Shown here: in pieces, positions 43,913-52,583 of the stretch
Layout of the letters: each line of letters opens with the position of its first letter
How positions within the stretch are numbered: the stretch's first letter is position 1
DNA from: a virus
Direction: 5' to 3' (one strand)
DNA length: 64,000 nucleotides
IMG/VR virus record: IMGVR_UViG_3300029787_000010
Coordinates: 40,981-104,980 of that record
The notes under the pieces: model-generated
Told to the model about the DNA's origin: nothing
Seen by the model: the letters and a program-made list of their open reading frames with translations, nothing else
Databases searched by the model: none
Program-made: the position numbers and the translations under genes

Positions 43913-45414
43913 GCGACAAAAATATCATCTCCTCCAAACCGAGGGTTGGGCATACTTGGTGCCCCCAAGAACCATTTATCAAAGCCGGGCAAGTCATCAT
44001 CATCGTCCAGCAAAATAACGCTACCCTTGAACTCCTTGGTGCCCCAGTTGGCAAGAGCCACAGCCATGGCCAAGTCGTCGTGGCTACCTACAGACTCAAG
44101 GCGACCGTTCCGCTTCATACCAAAGCGACTGAGTTGAGTTTCCAAAATCCTCGTGTACTCTTTGCTCTTCTCATCACCCCAAGGCGTTTTGAGTTGCCCC
44201 TGCTCAAGTGCCAAAAGCAAACTCATGAACATGGACTCCTTTCGCTGACGGGTGGTCATGAAGGTCTTGATAGGAATATCATCTCGCATGTCCCGCAGTT
44301 CAGCCTCAAACATGCGTTGGAAGTTGTTGCCTTCCAATTCAATGAGGTCCGGCTGGAACCGATTGTTGAGGATGAGCATGCGCTTCTTCTGCGCCATACC
44401 CCCAAGTCCCTTTTCGTTGACAACATGAATGATTTGTTTTGTACCGTCGCCCGGAACGATGCGAATCACCACCATGGCAGTATAGTCGGCGTTTTTATCC
44501 GAAGCAATGGCTGGGTCCCAGCCGATAAAGTGCTGTCCGAAGAGTCCGGTTTTTTCACCATTTTCATCATAGTCATGTTCGGCGTAGTCCATAATTTTGA
44601 GATTCGGGTCACGGGCACTCTCCAACAAACTCATCGGGAACATACTGGAAGTGTCGTGAATTGGTTCGCACAAGTATTCACGAGCGAACCGAATGGCAGG
44701 CATGGAGGACTCACGCATTTTGAGGGCGTCCAAGTCCCATCGCTCCGGCCACAATGCTTCGCCTTTGTCGTTGATGGCAGGATATGTCTCTACCATGAAA
44801 GTGTCTTTTTCTTCTAACTCGGCGTACAAGTCGTCATAAGAAAACGGAGTGCCGACCATCATCATACGCCCCGTGTGGTGCAACACAGGAAGAAGAACGG
44901 TGTAAAACCAGTCAGCAGCACGCTGCAACTCACCCGTGGTCGTTCCCCACAGAATGTCATCGCACACCACAACATCGGGGTGGAACCCACGGGTAGCACC
45001 ACCGACCGACTTCGCCATGATACGGCTGCCGTTGGTGAACTCAAAGTAGGATTTAGCCCACGGCTTACCAGTAGGTTTGAGATGCTTAAGCAAATCCGTG
45101 CCCTCAATGTTACTGCGAATAAAGCGCATGTGCTCAAGCGTCTGCTCAAGACTGTGACTGAACACCATGATGTGTGTACCGGGCTGGAAGGCCCCAATCC
45201 ACAAAGCGTAAGACATGAAGAACACGGACTTACCGTGGTCACGAGACGCCTTCACGCAGTAGTATTTGTTTTCATTCAGCCCTTTCTCCCAGCAGCCGTG
45301 GTGGTAGGAGTAGTCAAACCCCAAAATCTCGTGAAAAAAATACTTGAAACTCTTCTTGCACATCTCAGTGTCCACTTGATGAACGAGGTCTTTGATGGCA
45401 GGATTGTCGCTCAA
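43909..45414 (-). CDS. terL: Terminase large subunit, 501 aa
   Basis: The ATG at 45414 overlaps the stop of the preceding gene (ATGA). The ATPase domain has a Walker A-like loop at about residues 55-64 (KASRDHGKSV), Walker B DVVVCDD at 147-153, and a coupling stretch VGTPFSYDD near 188. The nuclease domain has D300 (GWDPAIASDKNAD, the RNase H-like first metal ligand), a Glu near 358 (LIELEGNN) and D-D near 463 (SHDDLAMA). Length fits the family. It drives DNA into the prohead through portal and cuts the concatemer. Both domains are intact, and the neighbours (portal, HTH protein) are those expected of a packaging cluster. Confidence 0.9.
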   Translation of the reverse strand: MSDNPAIKDLVHQVDTEMCKKSFKYFFHEILGFDYSYHHGCWEKGLNENKYYCVKASRDHGKSVFFMSYALWIGAFQPGTHIMVFSHSLEQTLEHMRFIRSNIEGTDLLKHLKPTGKPWAKSYFEFTNGSRIMAKSVGGATRGFHPDVVVCDDILWGTTTGELQRAADWFYTVLLPVLHHTGRMMMVGTPFSYDDLYAELEEKDTFMVETYPAINDKGEALWPERWDLDALKMRESSMPAIRFAREYLCEPIHDTSSMFPMSLLESARDPNLKIMDYAEHDYDENGEKTGLFGQHFIGWDPAIASDKNADYTAMVVIRIVPGDGTKQIIHVVNEKGLGGMAQKKRMLILNNRFQPDLIELEGNNFQRMFEAELRDMRDDIPIKTFMTTRQRKESMFMSLLLALEQGQLKTPWGDEKSKEYTRILETQLSRFGMKRNGRLESVGSHDDLAMAVALANWGTKEFKGSVILLDDDDDLPGFDKWFLGAPSMPNPRFGGDDIFVA

Positions 45415-46412
45415 CCCTGCCCACCGCCCATATTGTCAATCGTGCGACGCTGCTGCAAGGCTTGTCCAAAAATACGCGAGTCGCTGGGCGGCTCCTCTTC
45501 TTCTTCGGCCACCTGTTGCCCAAGTTGCGCAGCCAAGTTTGTGTCTTGTGTGGTATGGTTGGCATGGTTCGGGTCAATTTGTTCACCTGCCTGCAAAACC
45601 GCTCCGGGACCCGGAGCCGTCTGCAACGGCCGAACTGGCTGAGGTAGTTGAGCCATTTGTGCGTTGGGGAACTGCTGGCCCAAAGACGGGCCTTCCCTTC
45701 GGTTATAGGTAGTGGCTCTAATTTGGTCGCTGGTAGCAACAAGAACTTGTCGGAGAGCGTCCAAATTACCTGTTTCTGCAAAGCCTTGGAGGGTGGGGGC
45801 TATTTGGTTGATTTGTTCCGGAGTTGCCCCTTGATTCAACAAGTCACTGATTGCTCGCGCTGCGGCAGGGTGCTGTTTTGCGGCTTGCTTTTGTGAACGC
45901 AGTCGCTCTCTACCAAGAGTAGTGCCCAATTTTCTATCTGCTGCCATTTTACCCTTTTGCTGAGCAGCCGAGCCGGCTTGTGCTAAACGCTCATCCTCGT
46001 CAGCCAACATAGCAGCGTTGCGAGTGCGGACACTTATTGGATTGATGCGACTGGTTTCAAATCGCTGCCGACCTTCTTCTTGAGCCTGTGCCGCAAGGCG
46101 GTCTTCTCGCTCCTTCAATTGTGCACGCCGTGCTCGGGAAACAGTTTTACCAGCAAGGCCACGACCAACATCTGCCCCCTGCATCCCACCTGCATAGGCG
46201 CTGCCAAGCAAACTGCTGATATTGCGATGCTTTCCCGTTACTGCTCCTGCAATACCGACGAATCTTCCTAAACCGGCTCCCAGTTTTTCTCGCAAAGAAA
46301 GCGGGGCACGAGCACTACCCCTGTTCCCGCCACCCACATCCATCACATAGGACATTTTGCCACTGCTGTCAATTTGTGGTTTCAACGCTTTTTGAACAAG
46401 GACTTTCTTCAT
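45411..46412 (-). CDS. Helical/disordered protein before terminase, 333 aa
   Basis: The ATG at 46412 overlaps the preceding stop (TGATG); a TTG three bases upstream is less likely. The N terminus contains a glycine-rich, weakly hydrophobic stretch (GRFVGIAGAVTGKHRNISSL, LLGSAYAGGMQGADVGRGLAG), followed by an Arg/Lys/Glu coiled coil (ARRAQLKEREDRLAAQAQEE) and a Gln/Pro-rich disordered tail. No catalytic motif is seen. Its place between a His-rich protein and the terminase suggests an internal or assembly-related head protein. It has a character similar to several other proteins in the cluster, but no family is recognised. Confidence 0.65.
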   Translation of the reverse strand: MKKVLVQKALKPQIDSSGKMSYVMDVGGGNRGSARAPLSLREKLGAGLGRFVGIAGAVTGKHRNISSLLGSAYAGGMQGADVGRGLAGKTVSRARRAQLKEREDRLAAQAQEEGRQRFETSRINPISVRTRNAAMLADEDERLAQAGSAAQQKGKMAADRKLGTTLGRERLRSQKQAAKQHPAAARAISDLLNQGATPEQINQIAPTLQGFAETGNLDALRQVLVATSDQIRATTYNRREGPSLGQQFPNAQMAQLPQPVRPLQTAPGPGAVLQAGEQIDPNHANHTTQDTNLAAQLGQQVAEEEEEPPSDSRIFGQALQQRRTIDNMGGGQG

Positions 46413-48622
46413 CAAACGCCACCCCCAAAGGTGACCTTGACCGCCTTGACGATTTCGGGACCGACATTCCAGTCGTTTGCTACACGGTGCCAGTCGCCGT
46501 GCGAGTGGTAGATACCGTGAACATCCATCACGCTGATGCCGAGTGATTTGGCTACAACACTGACATCGTCAGCCTTGGTGATTCGGGACCGGTATTGAGC
46601 CAGTGATTTAACCACGGTGTCTTGACTTGCTTCTTTGAATTGAATACGCTCCATGGTCTTGAGCAGGTCGCTAACCGTGCGCTCTTCGGAAGTGATGATG
46701 CTGCCGTCGTCCAGTCGTTGTTGCCGAGATACCCTTTGAGTGCCTTCAAAGTCTTGAAAGGACGGTTGGGGTAAGTTCGCAGAAGCCCGTGATACTCCCG
46801 GTGTGAGGTTCGTCAATTGAGCGCGGGCCGCTTCAATCTCTTCCATGCGAGTGGGCGCAGCAGCGTCCCCCATGGCTTGCCGATGCAGTTCCGGACTATC
46901 TGCATTGTTATCAAGCATGTTTCGTGTGACTTCATGTGCTTGGTCAGCCGTTGGCGAAACACCTTGGGGTATGCCGTGCACATGGCCAGCCCAATGGTCG
47001 GGCACAGACGAGTGAATAGCGTGGTGAGGGTGGTCTTTGTGGGCCTCGGGGAGTTTACCAGTGACTTGGGACCTTTGTCCTCTATGGTCGTCGGTATTAC
47101 GAAACGCATTGGCGAATTGGAGGTATGCGTCGTGGTTTGCCTCATCATAAGCATGGTCTTTGTGGTCGTAGTCTGCGTTGCGAAAATTATCAAGTGCCTG
47201 CGCCCAAGCGTCCTGTTGGCTCTCCACTTGCCCCGATGCAACAAGGTTAAGTGAATGCATCCAAGGAATAGCGTACAAATCACGAGAACGATTAAGACCC
47301 TTATTCTTTGATGGGCCTTTGCGAGTTGCGATAGAGTCCCGAACCCGTTTGTACATGGGAGAATCCATGTCCACACCAAGTGATGCAGCAACCCCTCTCA
47401 AAATGGCCGGTGCCCGTGAGTTATCGTTTACTTGGTGTCCCGTCCCACCAATCAAGAATTGTGAAATGGGCATGGATGCGTATTGCCTGTACTTTTCTAT
47501 GTCTTCCGGTTTAATTTCTACCCCAATGTTACGAAGTTCTTGCATAATTTCGTTAGTACGAGATGCGATTTCAGCCGAATTTTCAACTTGGGCTCGCTTT
47601 TTACCACCCATTTTTCGTGTTGGTGTAGCGAACAGTGCTTTAGGAGCGAACTGCGCTACATCCAGCGGGTGGTAATTCTCAATGACTTTCCCCGACTTGT
47701 GTCCGGGAATCATACCGCTTCCATCTTCGCCAAAATGCTTCTTTGCTTCGGGCCCACTGAGTGCTTTGACTCGTCCAAAGGTCATGTTGTCAAGGCGAAC
47801 TTTGGAGCCTCCAAGGTAATGAAATCTGTCCTTGGGTGGCAACTCAACCCCTAATTGCTCTCGGTACATATTACGAAGACTTTCGTACAGTTCTGCTGTT
47901 GAATCATACATTGGATGCACGCCACCGTCAATGAACATCCCTTTGTCAGCACCTTCCAAGTCATGCAAGTTCCCCATGTTTGCGGAGTAATTAGTTGGGC
48001 GACCGTCTTCGGTCCCGACTTGCCTTTGGCTGCGAACACTGTTCCCGTCAAAAGGTCCCGATGTGTTTAGTCGCCACAGCACGCTATTTACATCGGGTAA
48101 CTTTTGCCCGGTTTTGTTGTGATTGTCAATGGCCCCTTGAAATAATTGCTTAACAAGGTCCATGTTCCAAATTGGAATGTTGTGTTCTTCTCCAAATCCG
48201 GGGTTGCGAGCATCCGGGTTGATACCCTCTTTGATAAGGTGACTCCGTATTACAGAATGCATGTGCCCCATCATGTAGTCAAGCGGGTGAGAACTTTCGG
48301 GCTCGGTTACACCATTGCGAGTGCGATGAAGAAGGCGACCTGTTTTGAAGTCGTGACCAAACGGCGGGTGGTGGGCTCGCACGCCCTCGGGCCCTTCAAA
48401 CTGGTCGTACCAACCAATGTCTTCGGGTGGATTGAATACTTCTTTGGGTGACCAGTGGCGAATCGGATGCGTCTCATCCTCACCGATGTGATACAGACCG
48501 TAGGATTTGCGAAGCACCATCTGCTGCTTCATGATGTTCCATGTGCGGTGAAGCGTGTCTACGATGTCAAACCTGCCACGGCTCTCGGCCAGCGAGTCCG
48601 ACGAGTAGTGAACACGAAACAT
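46412..48622 (-). CDS. His-rich structural-region protein with variant AW-type tag, 736 aa
   Basis: ATG at 48622, with GGGAGG upstream, overlaps the preceding stop (TGATG). Residues 21-33 (IVDTLHRTWNIMKQQ) resemble the shared short peptide (the variant LEHAWRIIK is found in another gene), but the match is weak. The protein is unusually rich in His (for example HKDHPHHAIH and DHWAGHVHG), with Asn, Asp and Met. The C-terminal end (SLGISVMDVHGIYHSHGDWH) is well ordered in appearance. No recognised domain is visible. It lies upstream of terminase and may be a large internal virion protein. Confidence 0.65.
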   Translation of the reverse strand: MFRVHYSSDSLAESRGRFDIVDTLHRTWNIMKQQMVLRKSYGLYHIGEDETHPIRHWSPKEVFNPPEDIGWYDQFEGPEGVRAHHPPFGHDFKTGRLLHRTRNGVTEPESSHPLDYMMGHMHSVIRSHLIKEGINPDARNPGFGEEHNIPIWNMDLVKQLFQGAIDNHNKTGQKLPDVNSVLWRLNTSGPFDGNSVRSQRQVGTEDGRPTNYSANMGNLHDLEGADKGMFIDGGVHPMYDSTAELYESLRNMYREQLGVELPPKDRFHYLGGSKVRLDNMTFGRVKALSGPEAKKHFGEDGSGMIPGHKSGKVIENYHPLDVAQFAPKALFATPTRKMGGKKRAQVENSAEIASRTNEIMQELRNIGVEIKPEDIEKYRQYASMPISQFLIGGTGHQVNDNSRAPAILRGVAASLGVDMDSPMYKRVRDSIATRKGPSKNKGLNRSRDLYAIPWMHSLNLVASGQVESQQDAWAQALDNFRNADYDHKDHAYDEANHDAYLQFANAFRNTDDHRGQRSQVTGKLPEAHKDHPHHAIHSSVPDHWAGHVHGIPQGVSPTADQAHEVTRNMLDNNADSPELHRQAMGDAAAPTRMEEIEAARAQLTNLTPGVSRASANLPQPSFQDFEGTQRVSRQQRLDDGSIITSEERTVSDLLKTMERIQFKEASQDTVVKSLAQYRSRITKADDVSVVAKSLGISVMDVHGIYHSHGDWHRVANDWNVGPEIVKAVKVTFGGGV

Positions 48623-49674
48623 CAAGCCGTCCTCCCGCTACCCCTGCTCACAAAGTGGTGACCGGAGGCACCGGCAGAACGGAACTCATCAGCCTCTTTG
48701 TTGTCAGTGCCCCCTTGAGGCTGAGTGGTTTCACCATCACGGTGCCCAGCCTCACCTTCTTTGGAGGTACCCTTGCCGGACGGCGGTGCTTTCTTGGCTG
48801 ACTCCTTGCGAGCGATGGCTCGCTTCAAGTCTCGCAAAATGTTGCGCAATTGGCTGAGGTGAAGGTAGCCCGAAGCCGACTTAACGAGCATCTGCATCTC
48901 TTGAAGTTCGGACTTCATGGTCATGGGCTTGAACTTTGTACGGCGTTCGGGGTTGTGCCCTTGATAGGGCAAGGAAATGTTACCGCGATTGGCCTGCATG
49001 GCTCGGGTACCGAGACTTTGGCGGTATTTGTCGGGAAACAAACGCAGAGGCTGCTTAGTATCAAGTCCAAGGTGGGACATCTCAACGGCTTTATCAGCAT
49101 TAACCATGCCACCCTGTTCAGTACGAGGACTGAGTGTACGGGACTGTCGCTTGGCACGCATGGATGTTGCTTGCTTTTGACGAGAGCGGCCACCGGGGGG
49201 AGCCTTGAACTGCTGGGTGGAGAAGTCGCCGTCTCGCTTGAGCAGTTGGAAAGCGATGTCCATCGGCTCACCGGCCATGACAGTTTGCTGACCGTATGGA
49301 CTAAGTGCCTGTGCACCAAAACTGATGCTGGCTTCGGGAGAACCAGTGCCCGGCGAGCCAGTGAGGGCACTGAGTTCATTCTGTTGAGCCATAGGCGTTT
49401 CTTCCATCATGTCCTCTTCCGGCTCGTCCATCGGCATAGGAGTGGGCATACCCATGTCGGGTTCTTCCGATTCAATGTTGAACTTGAGATGGGGCAGTTC
49501 ACGCGTCTTAACACGCTCCTCCTTCTCCTTCATTTTTTTGTCCTTCATTTGGTCCTCATGTTCAGGTGAACCCTTACCGTGCCGGTAGTCTTCGCCGTCC
49601 GAATAAAGGTGGTCCGAATCGGACCGGGGGGAATACATGCGGGTGTCAGTACCGGTACCCATGCTACTGGTCAT
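48622..49674 (-). CDS. Protein with internal PMDxAF tag and basic C-terminal half, 350 aa
   Basis: ATG at 49674 overlaps the preceding stop (ATGA). Residues 1-130 are charged and disordered (Asp/Glu/Lys/Met). Residues 135-146 (GEPMDIAFQLLK) are an internal copy of the shared peptide. The part after it is rich in Arg, Lys and Gln (RSRQKQATSMRAKRQSRTL), then RTKFKPMTMKSELQEMQMLV and a helical region, ending with a disordered Gly/Ser tail. The basic region could contact packaged DNA. It is the most promoter-distal clear bearer of the tag, in contact with the small-terminase candidate and packaging genes. Confidence 0.7.
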   Translation of the reverse strand: MTSSMGTGTDTRMYSPRSDSDHLYSDGEDYRHGKGSPEHEDQMKDKKMKEKEERVKTRELPHLKFNIESEEPDMGMPTPMPMDEPEEDMMEETPMAQQNELSALTGSPGTGSPEASISFGAQALSPYGQQTVMAGEPMDIAFQLLKRDGDFSTQQFKAPPGGRSRQKQATSMRAKRQSRTLSPRTEQGGMVNADKAVEMSHLGLDTKQPLRLFPDKYRQSLGTRAMQANRGNISLPYQGHNPERRTKFKPMTMKSELQEMQMLVKSASGYLHLSQLRNILRDLKRAIARKESAKKAPPSGKGTSKEGEAGHRDGETTQPQGGTDNKEADEFRSAGASGHHFVSRGSGRTA

Positions 49675-50381
49675 GCGCTACCCTCCTGTTCTAACAAGCC
49701 GCTGATGTCAATTTCGTCGCCTTCCTGTGTGAGCAAGGCTTCTTTGACGCGCTTCCAAGTATCGGGACTCTCCTTTGCCATTTCAACTTTGAGGATGTTG
49801 ATGGTGTTTGCCACCATTTTCTCCTCGGGCTCAACCCACGCCTTTTGAAATGTGGTTAAGTCTTTGATGGACTCACGAATCTCTTTGCTTAACCTCACCA
49901 TATCCGAAACAGCCCCATCATCGTGGATGCTGACCTCGTCCATGTAGCGAGACAATTTCTCATTGAGGCGTTCAGTGTTGTGTCGCAAGATGTCAGCCTC
50001 TTGACCTACTTTGATGGACACGATGGCTGATGCACTTTGCTTGACGATGGGCTGGAAATGTTCTTTCATGTGCTTGTAAACAGTAGCCTCACTGCAATTC
50101 AACTCTTGAGCAATCTCTTCGGTGGTCATACCTTCGTCAAAGTAAGCGACTTCGTACATACTTCGGTGGTCGTCCGTGCATATCACGCAGCGGTAGTTGG
50201 AACCTTCCAAGTTTTCACCAGCATGATTCCGCATGTGGCGCTCAGCCGTGTTGGCTCGCCACCCTTTGTCCCGGTCCATGGTGCGCACATCAGCGGTACC
50301 TTGAGCAAGATTCATCTCAAGTTCGTCACGGTCGGGGTCTTGGCAGAAAGGGCAAGAACGCTTGCTTTGCCTAACTCCCAT
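49671..50381 (-). CDS. Tandem zinc-HTH protein, small-terminase candidate, 236 aa
   Basis: Two copies of the same unit are visible: C10-x2-C13 ... H49-x3-H53, and C65-x2-C68 ... H104-x3-H108; the second contains a clear helix-turn-helix (MTTEEIAQELNCSEATVYKH, residues 85-104). Each unit has a zinc site holding an HTH. The C-terminal half is coiled coil (residues about 120-215). The combination of DNA-binding HTH with oligomerising coiled coil and the position upstream of the large terminase are typical of small terminase subunits, which recognise viral DNA for packaging. A transcription factor role for late genes is the alternative. No Shine-Dalgarno precedes ATG 50381, so it may be leaderless. 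Confidence 0.6.
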   Translation of the reverse strand: MGVRQSKRSCPFCQDPDRDELEMNLAQGTADVRTMDRDKGWRANTAERHMRNHAGENLEGSNYRCVICTDDHRSMYEVAYFDEGMTTEEIAQELNCSEATVYKHMKEHFQPIVKQSASAIVSIKVGQEADILRHNTERLNEKLSRYMDEVSIHDDGAVSDMVRLSKEIRESIKDLTTFQKAWVEPEEKMVANTINILKVEMAKESPDTWKRVKEALLTQEGDEIDISGLLEQEGSA

Positions 50382-50439
50382 GCGTGGTCCATGCTACGCC
50401 CAACGATAAGCCTTTAGGAAAGAGCAGTGAGGAAACACT

Positions 50440-50691
50440 ATGCCAAGACTGCCCAAAATGAATGTCAAAGTGGCCGGAATCCCTATGACAAAGGAAACGG
50501 CTGTTTCATTGTCAAAGGCTGCAAGAGATGTGGCTTTGCGACGAAAGGTAAGTCCGGAAGAGCGGGGTCGCAGACTCTCTATCTGCCAAGAATGCCCAAG
50601 TTGGACAGGCACACGATGCAAAGACTGTGGATGCATCATGCGAGCAAAAGCATCACTCAAATCGTCCACCTGTCCGCAAGACAAGTGGTGA
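50440..50691 (+). CDS. Small Cys-rich zinc-binding protein on the opposite strand, 83 aa
   Basis: This is the only plus-strand gene inside the 63 kb minus-strand block. ATG at 50440 follows GAGGAA. Residues C49-x2-C52, C60-x2-C63-x-C65 and C78 form the signature of a small family of aquatic phages ending CPQDKW, in which Cys residues bind zinc; the family's function is unknown. The N-terminal half is helical. It diverges from the zinc-HTH gene with 58 bases between them and converges exactly (stop next to stop) with the membrane protein gene. It looks like an independently expressed moron gene. Confidence 0.75.
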   Translation: MPRLPKMNVKVAGIPMTKETAVSLSKAARDVALRRKVSPEERGRRLSICQECPSWTGTRCKDCGCIMRAKASLKSSTCPQDKW

Positions 50692-50943
50692 CTATTGTTG
50701 TGAAATACGGGTGTAAATCCCCGTAGCGAGTAGAATCGCACCCATCATAGCGCCCATCATGTAAGCCATCATGTCCGATGAGAGTTTTCCCGAGCCGGTC
50801 AAGAGCACCAATGATAGCGTAACGATGATGGTCAGCACCTGTACCATCACCATGTCTACAATGACGCTCTTCTTTGGAGCAAAAATATCACGCGTTGACA
50901 TGGCAAAGCCATGGTAAATTCCGGGCATACCTCGGTCATTCAT
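50692..50943 (-). CDS. Small membrane protein, 83 aa
   Basis: Two hydrophobic segments, about residues 27-49 (SVIVDMVMVQVLTIIVTLSLV and on) and 57-77 (SDMMAYMMGAMMGAILLATG), make this a two-pass membrane protein with a short N-terminal tail. The stop is directly adjacent to the convergent plus-strand gene. It is the last gene of a set with a GTPase and two other membrane proteins. It could be holin-like by size and topology, but no lysin is next to it. No Cys or catalytic residues are seen. Confidence 0.7.
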   Translation of the reverse strand: MNDRGMPGIYHGFAMSTRDIFAPKKSVIVDMVMVQVLTIIVTLSLVLLTGSGKLSSDMMAYMMGAMMGAILLATGIYTRISQQ

Positions 50944-50944
50944 T

Positions 50945-51574
50945 TCATCGTCCTCCCATCATACTGCGGGCAAAGGAACCAACGCCTCCGCCCACCTTTT
51001 GCATCATACCTTCGTCAGCCAAGGCTGCTTGGAGCGCACCGCCCATCATTGATTGTTGGGCCATCGCAAGTATTTGCTGTTGCTGCATCTCCATTTGCTG
51101 GATATTTTGCTGACTGGCACTTTGCATTTGATTGAATTGATTGGTGACATTCTCCGCACTCATGGTTTGAAGGTTGGAAGGGAGGGAAGTTACATCCATT
51201 TTCATGGTCCCATCGTCTTCATTGATAACAAAAGTAGCGTTTTTCATCACTTCCAGCACTGAAAAACTGACAAGGTCGTTCAACATTTGAACGAGTGTCG
51301 CCATTTGGGCTGACGCTACGAACCTGTCCATGGGTGCGACGGAGCGCATAAGTGCCAGTTGAATCTCAGCCTCGCTTGGAGGGGTAATAGGCTGCTGCAT
51401 CATACCCGGATTCATACCCATACCCTGCATCATACTGCCTCCAAAAGCACTTTGACCAAAGTTTTGCATGGTGCTTGGGGGCTGTTGATTGAAGCCAAAG
51501 GGCTGTTGAGGGGAATTGGTAGGTGCACCGAGGTTCAAGGCGCTATTTTGTTGCTGATTGTTGCCAAATAACAT
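50945..51574 (-). CDS. Gln/Met-rich protein, 209 aa
   Basis: The ATG at 51574 has AGGTG six bases upstream; the GTG at 51592 is less likely. The first 65 residues are low complexity in Asn, Gln, Pro, Gly and Met (GNNQQQN and MMQGMGMNPGMMQQP). The middle is an ordered helical region (IQLALMRSVAPMDRFVASAQ, LVQMLNDLVSFSVLEVM) with a beta part, then a Gln-rich coiled coil (NIQQMEMQQQQILAMAQ) and a Gly end. It follows the Cys/His protein and precedes the small membrane protein. The function is unknown. It may form assemblies through its Gln-rich parts. Confidence 0.65.
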   Translation of the reverse strand: MLFGNNQQQNSALNLGAPTNSPQQPFGFNQQPPSTMQNFGQSAFGGSMMQGMGMNPGMMQQPITPPSEAEIQLALMRSVAPMDRFVASAQMATLVQMLNDLVSFSVLEVMKNATFVINEDDGTMKMDVTSLPSNLQTMSAENVTNQFNQMQSASQQNIQQMEMQQQQILAMAQQSMMGGALQAALADEGMMQKVGGGVGSFARSMMGGR

Positions 51575-51588
51575 GTTTTCACCTACTT

Positions 51589-52572
51589 TCACACTTGCCC
51601 TTGCACCGACTGAGGACCATTCTCCTCTTCAACCTGTTGGACAGGAGGGGCACTGGGCAGCGTAATACCCATTTTACCCACTGCATCAAGTATGCCGGGT
51701 TGAGTATTTTGGTCAATTTGACCCAATTCTTGCTGAAAAATCCTCAAATCAAAGACAACCATGGTCACATCGTTCATTTTTGACACCGGATTTTGGTAAT
51801 GAAGGATAGAAATACCGCTTGTTTGGCGTGAATCCTGCTCTAATTGCTTGAAAAAAGCCTCATATTTGGACAAAAATTGGGGTGTATTGTCCTTCTTTTT
51901 GACCATAGAGATGGGTACAGCGACCGTAGAAACGCCTTTTTTGACCATTTCTCGCATACCGGACTTGCTGGAAAGGCGAACTTTGTCGTTTTCATCCTCC
52001 CATTTGCACAACAAATGGTACAAATGGAGGTGTTCGGGGCAATAAGTACCCCGCATACTGCGCCCATCAGTCACATTTTCTTTGGCTACGAACGCTTGAA
52101 CCTCTCCAGACACTGGATTTTTCCAATAAAGGTCCCAAAGGCTCTCACCAGTGCCCTCATCGCATATTTTTGAGTACAAATTGTCGTATTTGATGAGTTC
52201 AACGCAGTCACAACCGTCCACAACGCATCGCTCATGCTGTTTATTGTACCTGTACTTCATTCCAAGCCACCGAAGTGGGTTAAAAATGCTCCTTTTGCTG
52301 GGTCGGAGCAACTTTCGGGCCTGCTTGATGTCTTTTTTGCGGGCTTTGCGTGAATCGGGGTGCCGACTGGGGTAAAAATTGACTTTTGGTACCTCAATGT
52401 TGCTTTTTACAGCCGCTTCACGCATTCCTTGCTGCGCACCCTGCATTTCAAGCAGTTGTTCGTGGGTAAGGTTGCCCTGTTGCGATAATGCGACCATTTG
52501 ATTGGCATCAAGTGCGTACAAATTGCCATTTCTTTGTTGTGGGACTTGCCCATACCGTCTTAATCCATTCAT
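51589..52572 (-). CDS. Cys/His-rich protein next to the GTPase, 327 aa
   Basis: ATG at 52572 follows GAGGTG. Residues 1-70 are Gln/Asn-rich, then a basic helix (KKDIKQARKLLRPSKR). A Cys/His cluster follows: C116, C121, C123, C137, C178, H181 and C189, spanning about 75 residues, likely binding one or two zinc ions. The later part (KKGVSTVAVPISMV, LSKYEAFFKQLEQDSRQ, VTMVVFDLRIFQQELG) is alpha/beta. It is directly downstream of the small GTPase, in the same run of genes, so it may be an effector or a binding partner. The family is not recognised. Confidence 0.65.
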   Translation of the reverse strand: MNGLRRYGQVPQQRNGNLYALDANQMVALSQQGNLTHEQLLEMQGAQQGMREAAVKSNIEVPKVNFYPSRHPDSRKARKKDIKQARKLLRPSKRSIFNPLRWLGMKYRYNKQHERCVVDGCDCVELIKYDNLYSKICDEGTGESLWDLYWKNPVSGEVQAFVAKENVTDGRSMRGTYCPEHLHLYHLLCKWEDENDKVRLSSKSGMREMVKKGVSTVAVPISMVKKKDNTPQFLSKYEAFFKQLEQDSRQTSGISILHYQNPVSKMNDVTMVVFDLRIFQQELGQIDQNTQPGILDAVGKMGITLPSAPPVQQVEEENGPQSVQGQV

Positions 52573-52583
52573 TTGTGTTCACC

